This document shows, piece by piece, positions 1 to 5,082 of a stretch of DNA of 5,082 bases; the first letter of the stretch is position 1; each line of letters begins with the position of its first letter. The stretch is from Syntrophaceae bacterium (GTDB lineage Bacteria; Desulfobacterota; Syntrophia; Syntrophales; UBA5619): NCBI GenBank assembly GCA_023249795.1, contig JAHFBU010000145.1, positions 1-5,082 of the forward strand, in the 5' to 3' direction. A model generated the notes under the pieces. That model did not search any database. It saw only the letters and a list, made by a program, of their open reading frames with translations, and was not told the DNA's origin. Both the position numbers and the translations under genes were made by a program.

Positions 1-44
1 TCCCTTACCGAGCATCGTTTTCACCGCTCCTTCATGACCATAAG

Positions 45-103
45 AAAAAGGGGAGTTATCAGAAAGATCCCTTTTCGTAAAGGAAAATCCAAGGCAACTC
101 CCC
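45..103 (-). terminator. Rho-independent terminator of the glnN/GSI-remnant unit
   Basis: Read on the minus strand, an 8-base arm GGGGAGTT (103 to 96) pairs perfectly with AACTCCCC (57 to 50), and the second arm runs directly into TTTTT (49 to 45). The 38-base interior carries a smaller hairpin (CCTTT/AAAGG at 70-74 and 79-83 with a four-base loop). A GC-rich arm followed by a T-run is the classical intrinsic terminator layout. It lies about 45 bases past the stop codon of the GSI remnant, so it probably ended the old glnA transcript and now ends the glnN transcript. The large, partly structured loop is unusual and lowers certainty a little. Confidence 0.7.
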
Positions 104-104
104 T

Positions 105-131
105 GGGGACACGATGCGGCATCATGTCCCC
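105..131 (-). repeat. Hairpin just after the GSI-remnant stop codon
   Basis: GGGGACA (105-111) pairs with TGTCCCC (125-131), followed by one C/A mismatch, then GAT/ATC (113-115 with 121-123) and a five-base loop. The hairpin has no T-run on either side, because the minus strand continues into the next hairpin's GC arm. It lies 17 bases after the remnant's stop codon and directly before the T-run terminator. It may be a first element of a tandem terminator or protect the 3' end from exonucleases. Confidence 0.5.
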
Positions 132-147
132 ATTCCGCCTGTCCGCC

Positions 148-402
148 TTAGAGCATGGGCAGGTAGCGGTCGATTTCGAACTGGCTGATGTGGGTCCGGA
201 AACGATCCCACTCCACCTTCTTGTTTTCAACGAATTTCTCGAAGATATGGTCCCCGAGGGTGTCGCGGACAAGCTTGCTCCCCTGCACCGCGCAGAGTGC
301 TTCATAGAGGCTGCCCGGCAGCGAGGTGATCCCCGCCTTTGCGCGCGCATTCTCGTCCATCTCGAAGATGTCCTCTTCCACCGGTTCGCGCCGCCCGCCG
401 CG
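148..402 (-). pseudogene. glnA: C-terminal remnant of type I glutamine synthetase (GSI)
   Basis: The reading frame directly downstream of glnN, in a different frame from it, encodes about 80 residues that match the extreme C-terminus of GSI: EPVEEDIFEMDE, then SLPGSLYEAL, then LVRDTLGDHIFEKFVENKKVEWDRFRT, ending EIDRYLPML and TAA at 148-150. This lines up end to end with the last ~80 residues of Bacillus-type GlnA (about 444 residues), including the LGEHLFE and EWDxFRTQV blocks as I recall them. Recognisable similarity starts near base 387; the exact left limit of homology on the 5' side is uncertain. All catalytic segments of GSI (metal-binding glutamates, ATP and glutamate-binding arginines) are absent, and there is no convincing start codon or ribosome binding site, so it cannot be an active enzyme. 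The frame has no stop or frameshift, which points to a recent deletion or replacement. The tail looks more like the alpha (Bacillus/Thermotoga/archaeal) GSI group than the adenylylated enterobacterial type; that is an impression, not an alignment. Confidence 0.8.
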
Positions 403-415
403 GCGCGCACCTGGA

Positions 416-2512
416 TTAAAGCTTGAAGAGCAGCTCCGCATACGTCGGCACCGGCCACATGTCTCTCGGAACAATCATCTCCAAAGCATCGATGTCGATA
501 CGCAGGGCCTGCATGGCCGGGATCACTTTATCCCGATACGTTTCCGCCTTCTTCACGGTTTCGGCAATCTCCTGCGCCTTCGCCGTCGCGGCTTCGAGTT
601 TTCCAAGGTTCTTGTAGGCCGATGCAAGCAGCCCTGCGAGGTCCTTCAGAATATCTTGCTGAACGGGAGCCGCGACCGATACGGCTTTAAAAGCGGAGAT
701 TGATTCGGCTAAAAAGGTCGCATACTCGGCTGCCGCGGGAATAAACTGCTTCTTCACCATGTCGATGGCGGCCCGCGCCTCTATATTGATCTGTTTCGCG
801 TAGGTCTCAACGTAGATGTCATAGCGGGAATGCATCTCCTTGTGCGAGAGCACCTCGTATTTTTCAAAGAGCTTGATCGATTTGTCCGTAATGAACGCTT
901 TCAGGGCGTCAACGGAGTTTGTCACATTGGGCAGTCCGCGTTTGGCGGCTTCTTTCGGCCAGGCCTCGGAATAATTGTTCCCGTTAAAAATCACGCGGCT
1001 ATGTTTCTTGTAGGTCTCCTTGATGATCGCCGCCGCTTCGGCATTCTTGTCTTTGGCCTTTTCCAGGCGCGTGGCGATTTCGTCGAGGGCCTGGGCCGTG
1101 ATCGTGTTCAGGGCGACATTGGGTCCGGCGATGGATTGTGATGAACCGACCATCCGGAATTCGAACTTGTTGCCGGTGAAGGCGAAGGGAGAGGTCCTGT
1201 TGCGGTCGGTATTGTCCTTGGGAATCTCAGGCAGGGTATCGACGCCGACATTGACAAACTGGGCGCCCCTGGCGGTGACCTTCTGGCCTTTGGAAATTTT
1301 TTCCAGGATGTCCGTCAGCTCATCGCCCATAAAGATGGAGATGATCGCCGGAGGCGCTTCATTGGCGCCCAGACGGTGATCGTTTGCCGCATGGGCACAG
1401 GTCGCCCGCAGGATATCCGCATGGGTGTCCACGGCTCTCAACAGTGCGCTCAGGAACAACAGGAACTGGACGTTTTCGCTCGGCGTGCGGCCCGGTTCCA
1501 ACAGATTGATTCCGTCATTCGTGGAAAGGGACCAGTTGTTGTGCTTGCCGGAACCGTTAATGCCGGCGTAGGGTTTCTCATGAAGCAGGCAGACCAGATC
1601 ATGACGCAGCGCCACCTTCTGCATGGTCTCCATGACGAGCTGATTGTGGTCGGTGGCAATGTTCGTCGTGGCGAAGATGGGGGCCATCTCATACTGGGCC
1701 GGGGCGACCTCGTTGTGCTGGGTTTTGGAGGTGATGCCCATTTTCCAGAGTTCGGTATTGAGGTCATTCATGTAATCGGAAACCCTGTCTTTAATGGCTC
1801 CGAAATACTGATCCTCCAGTTCCTGCCCCTTGGGCGCCGGTGCGCCGAAGATCGTTCTACCGGCCAGCATCAGATCAAGCCGGTCCAGATAGAACTCCTT
1901 GTCCACGAGGAAATACTCCTGTTCGGGACCCACGGTGGAGGTGATCTTCATGGAGGTGGTGTTGCCCAGGGCCCGGAGAACCCGCAAGGCCTGCTTGGAG
2001 ACGGCTTTCATCGATCGAAGCAGCGGGGTCTTCTTGTCGAGGGCTTCGCCATTGTAGGAGATGAAGGCGGTGGGAATCGTCAAGGTCACGTTTCCGCTTT
2101 CATCGGTCTTGAGGATCGCGGGCGAGGTGCAATCCCAGGCCGTATAGCCTCTCGCCTCGAAGGTGCTGCGCAGGCCGCCGCTCGGAAAAGAGGATGCGTC
2201 CGGCTCGCCTTGGATCAGCTGCTTGCCGGAAAACTCCACGATGATCCCGCCGTCAGCGGACGCGGAGATGAATGAATCATGTTTTTCCGCCGTTATCCCC
2301 GTCAATGGCTGAAACCAGTGCGTATAGTGGGTCGCCCCCTTTTCGAGCGCCCAATCCTTCATTGTATTTGCCACCACATCGGCAACATCGGGTCGCAGAG
2401 GTAAGTCCTTTTCAATGGTCTCCCGGAGAGCCTTGTAAATTTGCTTGGGCAGCCTCTCTTGCATAATCTTGTCGCTAAAAACGTTCGATCCGAAAATTTC
2501 AGTTAGCTCCAT
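416..2512 (-). CDS. glnN: Glutamine synthetase type III (GSIII, GlnN)
   Basis: This 698-residue cytoplasmic enzyme makes glutamine from glutamate, ammonium and ATP, the entry step of ammonium assimilation. GSIII is a distinct family of large subunits, usually about 690-730 residues, forming double-ring dodecamers. The sequence is collinear with the family: N-terminal FGSNVFSDKIMQERLPK; KDWALEKGATHYTHWFQP (52-69); EPDASSFPSGGLRSTFEARGY (103-123); GPEQEYFLVD (195-204); the metal/substrate segment QHNEVAPAQYE (265-275); the loop NGSGKHNNWS (319-328); and the phosphate/arginine segment DRNRTSPFAFTGNKFEFR (436-453). It ends in the usual WPVPTYAELLF (686-696), so both ends are intact. The ATG at 2510-2512 is preceded by AGGAGGAGG at 2518-2526, five bases upstream. 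A sigma-54 promoter (2628-2643) gives it its own transcript with a leader of about 104 bases. The GSI tail follows immediately. Adenylylation is not expected for this family; control is probably transcriptional and perhaps by PII-type proteins encoded elsewhere. Confidence 0.97.
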   Translation of the reverse strand: MELTEIFGSNVFSDKIMQERLPKQIYKALRETIEKDLPLRPDVADVVANTMKDWALEKGATHYTHWFQPLTGITAEKHDSFISASADGGIIVEFSGKQLIQGEPDASSFPSGGLRSTFEARGYTAWDCTSPAILKTDESGNVTLTIPTAFISYNGEALDKKTPLLRSMKAVSKQALRVLRALGNTTSMKITSTVGPEQEYFLVDKEFYLDRLDLMLAGRTIFGAPAPKGQELEDQYFGAIKDRVSDYMNDLNTELWKMGITSKTQHNEVAPAQYEMAPIFATTNIATDHNQLVMETMQKVALRHDLVCLLHEKPYAGINGSGKHNNWSLSTNDGINLLEPGRTPSENVQFLLFLSALLRAVDTHADILRATCAHAANDHRLGANEAPPAIISIFMGDELTDILEKISKGQKVTARGAQFVNVGVDTLPEIPKDNTDRNRTSPFAFTGNKFEFRMVGSSQSIAGPNVALNTITAQALDEIATRLEKAKDKNAEAAAIIKETYKKHSRVIFNGNNYSEAWPKEAAKRGLPNVTNSVDALKAFITDKSIKLFEKYEVLSHKEMHSRYDIYVETYAKQINIEARAAIDMVKKQFIPAAAEYATFLAESISAFKAVSVAAPVQQDILKDLAGLLASAYKNLGKLEAATAKAQEIAETVKKAETYRDKVIPAMQALRIDIDALEMIVPRDMWPVPTYAELLFKL

Positions 2513-2627
2513 GACTTCCTCCTCCTGTTAATAATATACGTGGACGCCTTGTCCCGTCCCTCAGCAACAGCTTTCGCCGGGGCGGCCATATCCCTGCCGT
2601 GGAAAGACCTGCAGTATCCATTTCAGC

Positions 2628-2643
2628 TGCCAAAAACATGCCA
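2628..2643 (-). promoter_or_regulatory. Sigma-54 promoter of glnN
   Basis: On the minus strand the sequence is TGGCATGTTTTTGGCA. Against the sigma-54 consensus TGGCACGN4TTGCW it has the invariant GG and GC with exactly ten bases between them, and differs only at C to T in the -24 block and T to G in the -12 block. The predicted transcript start is near 2617, about 104 bases before the glnN ATG. Sigma-54 promoters need an ATP-hydrolysing activator bound upstream; the neighbouring gene encodes one, and a candidate binding site lies about 160 bp upstream at 2775-2788. Confidence 0.8.
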
Positions 2644-2699
2644 TATTCCGAAAACCGGCGGGGGTGCGGCCGGAAGAATGCGCAGGGATTACGAGAGGT

Positions 2700-2733
2700 C
2701 CTCTTTACCATCTCCGATGGAGATGAAAAGGGG
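2700..2733. repeat. Strong imperfect hairpin between the regulator and the glnN promoter
   Basis: CATCTCC (2709-2715) and GGAGATG (2719-2725) form a perfect 7-bp stem with a three-base loop. A second 7-bp stem (2700-2706 with 2727-2733, including one G-T pair) continues it after a small internal loop. It lies about 90 bases past the regulator's stop codon and upstream of the glnN promoter. No T-run follows on the minus strand, so it is not a textbook intrinsic terminator, but it could form the 3' end of the regulator mRNA. In DNA form it could also be a dyad protein-binding site. Confidence 0.55.
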
Positions 2734-2774
2734 TGGGGAACACGCAACCAAAATGTCGTATTCCCAAAAAGAAG

Positions 2775-2788
2775 GACAAATATGTATC
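2775..2788. promoter_or_regulatory. Candidate enhancer (UAS) for glnN, copy 1 of the shared element
   Basis: The 14 bases GACAAATATGTATC occur here and again, letter for letter, at 4590-4603 upstream of amtB. The core ACA-N4-TGT is an imperfect dyad. Here it lies about 163 bp upstream of the predicted glnN start site, a normal distance for a sigma-54 enhancer. A weaker version (ACCAAAATGT, 2747-2756) lies 29 bp closer to the promoter and may be a second half-occupied site. The proposed binder is the adjacent NifA-like regulator; this is inferred from position and repetition only. Confidence 0.6.
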
Positions 2789-2819
2789 GCTGCCGAGCCG
2801 CCATCAGGCAGCTTGACGA

Positions 2820-4496
2820 TCAGCTTTCCTTCGTCCCGGTGAGCTTGTCGTTCCCTGCATGGGCGCGGAAGGAGCGGTGATCGATCTCCATCTTCCGGAT
2901 CCGGTACTGGATAATCCGTTTCGTCGTTCCAAGCAGTTTCGCCGCCCGGGTCTGGTTCCCCTTTGTTTCCCGGAGGGCATTGATGATCAGATCCCGTTCG
3001 TGCGCCTTAACGAAGGCGTTGAGTCTTCCCCCTTCCTTCTTCTCCACGCTTTTCGACCGGAGCGGCAGGGAAGGCGGCAGATGCGCCGGCTCGATCGTAT
3101 CGCCGGGAGCGAGCAGAATCGCTCGTTCGATGCAGTTCTCCAATTCCCGGACGTTTCCGGGCCAGTGGTAGGCCAGCAGGATGCCCGATACCTCAGGCGA
3201 GATCTTCTTGACCGGCTTTCCCATCTCCTTCGTATATTTCAGCACGAAATGGTCGGCCAGAAGAATGATGTCGCTTCCCCGCTCGCGCAACGGCGGCAGG
3301 AAAAGGGGAAAGACGTTCAGCCGGTAGAAGAGGTCGGCCCGGAAGCGTCCCGTGGCGAGATCCTGCTCCAGGTTTCGGTTCGTCGCCGCGATGACCCGTA
3401 CATCAACGCGCACCACGCGGGAGGAGCCCAGGGGCTGAAACTGCTTTTCCTGCAGAACCCGCAACAGTTTGGCCTGCGCAGCGGCGGAGAGTTCCCCGAC
3501 CTCGTCGAGAAAGATCGTTCCCCCGTTGGCCTCTTCGAAACGACCGCGCCTCTGGAGGAGTGCACCGGTGAAGGCACCCCGTTCATGGCCGAAGAGTTCG
3601 CTTTCAAGCAGTGTGTCGGGAATGGCCGCACAGTTGACCTGGACCAGCGGACCCTTGAGGCGGGGACTGTTCCGGTGAATCGCCCTTGCGATCAGCTCCT
3701 TTCCCGTTCCCGTCTCCCCGTGGATCAGAACCGTCGTGTTGGAATCGGCCACCTGGGCAACCATCCCGAAAAGATCCTGCATCACGCCGGAATGGCCGAC
3801 GATATCCTCCGACGGCGTCCGAAAACGGCCGAGCATATGTCGGAGGCGCCGGTTCTCCTCCTCGATGGCGCGGTTGTGGACCGCCTTGGCCAGAAGCTCG
3901 GCAACCGAGGAGAGCATGGCCAGTTCCCGGTCCAGGTTCTTCACCTTCCGGGCGACTTTGTCAGCTGAAAGCACTCCGACGACGCGGTCATCGTAGACGA
4001 TCGGCACGCAGAGAAAGGAGAGTTTCGAGCGATCCAGGAACCGGCGGGCGCCGGTCCGGTCCAGGAAATGGGCCTCATTCCCGAGATTCGCGCAGGCCAT
4101 GGGTCTGCCGGTTTGCGCAACCTTGCCCGTGATCCCCTCGCCGGGCTGGTAGGTTACGTCGCGTCCCTTGATATCGACGCTATGCGCGACATCCAGCCAG
4201 GCCTCTCCCGTCTCGCGATCGAGGAGGGAAATCATCCCCCGTTGCATCCCCAACCGGTCGCTCATCTCCTGAAGAGCCTGCTCGATCTGCTCCCGCAGTT
4301 CACCCGGCTTCGCCAGGATCCTGGCGACGGCATGCAATGTGGCAAGTTCTTCGAAGTTATGGATGCTGATCTCTTCTCCTCCAGGCTCACCGCCGTGGGA
4401 TAACCGCCGAATCGACAAAGTTGTGATCTCCGCGGGTCCACTGACCGGGTGCGATTCCAACGTCTTTTGCATAGCATGCGGGGATAGGGGACGCAA
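2820..4496 (-). CDS. NifA-like sigma-54-dependent transcriptional activator (GAF-AAA+-Fis)
   Basis: This 558-residue cytoplasmic regulator is predicted to open sigma-54 promoters by ATP hydrolysis. After about 45 unremarkable residues comes a GAF sensor domain (about 48-205; NFEELATLHAVARIL, GMISLLDRETGEAWLDVAHS, PGEGITGKVAQTGRP), a helical linker, and the AAA+ domain (about 232-460) with Walker A GETGTGKE (260-267), the sigma-54 contact loop GAFTGA (307-312), Walker B GGTIFLDE (325-332), arginine-finger region FRADLFYRLNVF (385-396) and WPGNVRELEN (445-454). A Fis-type helix-turn-helix follows (about 502-535; NQTRAAKLLGTTKRIIQYRIRK). The architecture is that of NifA. It lacks the four-cysteine linker of oxygen-sensitive rhizobial NifA; no NifL or nif gene is visible. 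Lying between amtB and glnN, each with a sigma-54 promoter and a shared upstream element, it is probably their local nitrogen activator rather than a nitrogen-fixation regulator. GAF domains in NifA respond to 2-oxoglutarate or PII, so similar sensing is possible. The start is TTG (see the ribosome binding site at 4506-4514). Confidence 0.93.
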   Translation of the reverse strand: MRPLSPHAMQKTLESHPVSGPAEITTLSIRRLSHGGEPGGEEISIHNFEELATLHAVARILAKPGELREQIEQALQEMSDRLGMQRGMISLLDRETGEAWLDVAHSVDIKGRDVTYQPGEGITGKVAQTGRPMACANLGNEAHFLDRTGARRFLDRSKLSFLCVPIVYDDRVVGVLSADKVARKVKNLDRELAMLSSVAELLAKAVHNRAIEEENRRLRHMLGRFRTPSEDIVGHSGVMQDLFGMVAQVADSNTTVLIHGETGTGKELIARAIHRNSPRLKGPLVQVNCAAIPDTLLESELFGHERGAFTGALLQRRGRFEEANGGTIFLDEVGELSAAAQAKLLRVLQEKQFQPLGSSRVVRVDVRVIAATNRNLEQDLATGRFRADLFYRLNVFPLFLPPLRERGSDIILLADHFVLKYTKEMGKPVKKISPEVSGILLAYHWPGNVRELENCIERAILLAPGDTIEPAHLPPSLPLRSKSVEKKEGGRLNAFVKAHERDLIINALRETKGNQTRAAKLLGTTKRIIQYRIRKMEIDHRSFRAHAGNDKLTGTKES

Positions 4497-4505
4497 TACA
4501 AAAAA

Positions 4506-4514
4506 TCCTCCTCA
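4506..4514 (-). promoter_or_regulatory. Ribosome binding site that sets a TTG start for the regulator
   Basis: On the minus strand TGAGGAGGA ends nine bases before TTG at 4494-4496, a good spacing. The first in-frame ATG, at 4470-4472 (eight codons downstream), has only pyrimidine-rich sequence ahead of it and no Shine-Dalgarno match. The TTG start is therefore preferred; it would lower translation of the activator compared with ATG. Confidence 0.75.
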
Positions 4515-4559
4515 CGTGGGACGGTATCAGCCGTGGGATATGAAATGAAGAATTCCGGC

Positions 4560-4570
4560 ACAATTATGTA
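4560..4570. promoter_or_regulatory. Candidate enhancer, variant copy of the shared element
   Basis: ACAATTATGTA differs from the core of the exact copies (ACAAATATGTA) at a single base. Its centre is 31 bp from the copy at 4591-4600, close to three helical turns, so both would present the same DNA face. It lies about 116 bp upstream of the predicted amtB start site and also within about 65 bp of the regulator's start codon, so the regulator could act on its own promoter from here. Confidence 0.5.
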
Positions 4571-4589
4571 CAAAGTTTTCCCGACAGCA

Positions 4590-4603
4590 GACAAATATGT
4601 ATC
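4590..4603. promoter_or_regulatory. Candidate enhancer (UAS) for amtB, copy 2 of the shared element
   Basis: GACAAATATGTATC is identical over 14 bases to 2775-2788. A further CTGNCGA block follows both copies, at 4606-4612 here and 2790-2796 there, offset by one base, so the similarity may extend further. The core centre is about 85 bp upstream of the predicted amtB start site, suitable for a DNA-looping sigma-54 activator. It lies between two divergent genes and could serve both. Confidence 0.6.
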
Positions 4604-4640
4604 TTCTGACGAACACCATAATTATATCGATTCATAATCA

Positions 4641-4653
4641 TTAGCATTTGATA
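4641..4653 (-). promoter_or_regulatory. Possible IHF-type DNA-bending site
   Basis: Read on the minus strand, TATCAAATGCTAA fits the IHF consensus WATCARN4TTR with one mismatch in the last block. It lies in an AT-rich stretch between the paired upstream elements and the sigma-54 promoter, where IHF bends DNA at many sigma-54 promoters. The consensus is short and degenerate, so a chance match in AT-rich DNA is quite possible. Confidence 0.3.
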
Positions 4654-4654
4654 A

Positions 4655-4670
4655 TGGCAAGGCTATTGCT
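4655..4670 (+). promoter_or_regulatory. Sigma-54 promoter of amtB
   Basis: TGGCAAGGCTATTGCT matches the sigma-54 consensus TGGCACGN4TTGCW at every strongly conserved base, with ten bases between GG and GC; the only change is C to A at the end of the -24 block. The predicted start site is near 4681, giving a leader of about 25 bases that includes the ribosome binding site at 4690-4699. Confidence 0.88.
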
Positions 4671-4705
4671 TATATTCATCGAGAATCTCAGGAGAGGAGA
4701 ATATC

Positions 4706-5082
4706 ATGATTGATCAGATCAACGCAGGCGACACGGCATGGATACTGGTTTGCTGTTCTCTCGTTCTGCTCATGACCCCGGCCCTGGCGCTTTTCTATGG
4801 GGGAATGGTGCGGCGCAAGAACGTCCTTTCCACGTTGACCATGAGTTACATCTTCATGGCCCTGATCGGCGTCCAGTGGGTGGTTTACGGATATTCGCTC
4901 TGTTTCGGTCCGGACATCAAAGGATTCATCGGCGGATTGCATTTCATGGGATTGAACGGGGTGGGACCGCTGCCGGACGGCTACTACAGCAAGACGATTC
5001 CGCACGGGCTTTTTGCGGCCTTTCAGATGATGTTCGCGGTCATCACCCCGGCGTTGATCACCGGCGCGTTCGTCGAGCGGGT
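4706..5082 (+). CDS. amtB: Ammonium transporter AmtB (N-terminal part, cut by window edge)
   Basis: The gene runs off the right edge; 125 complete codons are present of a protein that is usually 400-450 residues. It encodes an inner-membrane Amt/Rh-family ammonium channel, a trimer with 11 membrane helices per subunit. Hallmarks visible: DTAWILVCCSLVLLMTPALALFYGGMVRRKNVLS (9-42, first helix and the conserved FYGGMVRRKN turn), a second helix about 44-64 with VQWVVYGYSLCFG, the GGLHFMGLNGVGP periplasmic segment (76-88), and a third helix with FAAFQMMFAVITPALITGAFVER (103-125). There is no cleavable signal peptide ahead of the first helix, unlike E. coli AmtB. The ATG follows AGGAGAGGAGA (4690-4700) at a good spacing. 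Expression from the sigma-54 promoter at 4655-4670 fits nitrogen-limited induction. In many genomes a PII gene (glnK) follows amtB; that region is outside the window. Confidence 0.95.
   Translation, partial: MIDQINAGDTAWILVCCSLVLLMTPALALFYGGMVRRKNVLSTLTMSYIFMALIGVQWVVYGYSLCFGPDIKGFIGGLHFMGLNGVGPLPDGYYSKTIPHGLFAAFQMMFAVITPALITGAFVER

Noticed and set aside
148..474. A programmed frameshift joining glnN to the GSI tail into one long protein
   Set aside because: GSIII already ends with its usual C-terminal motif and TAA stop, and no slippery heptamer was seen near 416. A gene remnant is simpler.
1376..2275. Open frame of 299 codons on the + strand inside glnN
   Set aside because: It is antisense to strongly conserved GSIII coding sequence and its product resembles no family. 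It is a shadow of codon bias on the other strand.
2593..2615. TGG...TGCAG on the + strand as a second sigma-54 promoter pointing away from glnN
   Set aside because: Only eight bases separate GG and GC instead of ten, and no + strand gene follows.
2859..3968. Open frame of 369 codons on the + strand inside the regulator gene
   Set aside because: It lies opposite the AAA+ and GAF coding sequence, has no recognisable domain and no own promoter context. High GC on the coding strand explains it.
4621..4626. TATAAT hexamer on the - strand as a sigma-70 promoter for the regulator
   Set aside because: The hexamer is perfect, but the sequence 17 bp upstream (AAATGC) is a poor -35 box and the region is AT-rich, so I did not list it as a promoter.
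4497..4705. Classical NifA (TGT-N10-ACA) or NtrC (TGCACC-N5-GGTGCA) enhancer sites
   Set aside because: None was found by eye in this region or in 2513-2819; the nearest case, TGT at 4598 to ACA, has the wrong spacing of twelve bases.
4688..5005. Open frame of 105 codons on the - strand opposite amtB
   Set aside because: The + strand encodes unmistakable AmtB sequence here. The antisense product is a low-complexity, hydrophilic shadow.

Overview
This window holds a compact nitrogen-assimilation locus: the start of an AmtB-type ammonium channel gene at the right edge (+ strand, cut by the window), a divergently transcribed NifA-like sigma-54 enhancer-binding regulator (- strand), and a complete type III glutamine synthetase gene, glnN (- strand). 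Right after the glnN stop codon lies the in-frame tail, about 80 codons, of a type I glutamine synthetase that has lost the rest of its gene. No mobile element, CRISPR array, tRNA or rRNA was seen.

The organism is probably a Gram-negative anaerobe. GSIII, a NifA-type GAF/AAA+/Fis activator and sigma-54 promoters together would fit Desulfobacterota/Syntrophia (former Deltaproteobacteria). This is inferred from gene content and moderate to high GC; no marker gene in the window proves it.

Layout from left to right: 1-147 is the 3' end of the glutamine synthetase unit, with two hairpins, the second followed by a T-run (terminator on the - strand). 148-402 is the GSI remnant. 387-408 is a 22-base run of only G and C that sits at the junction. 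416-2512 is glnN. 2513-2819 is a 307-base intergenic region with a sigma-54 promoter for glnN (2628-2643), a strong hairpin (2700-2733) and a 14-base element (2775-2788). 2820-4496 is the regulator, which probably starts at TTG. 4497-4705 is a 209-base divergent intergenic region with a second exact copy of the 14-base element, a third variant copy 31 bp away, a possible IHF-type site and a sigma-54 promoter for amtB (4655-4670). 4706-5082 is partial amtB.

The likely circuit is that the regulator binds the repeated ACAAWTATGTA element upstream of both sigma-54 promoters and turns on ammonium uptake (AmtB) and ammonium assimilation (GSIII) together. The element is not the classical NifA site (TGT-N10-ACA). 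The two points most worth following up are this apparently locus-specific enhancer element and the GSI tail, which suggests that GSIII replaced a resident GSI gene in place. The protein families are well known. What looks undescribed is the wiring and the gene-replacement scar, and both are inferences from sequence alone.
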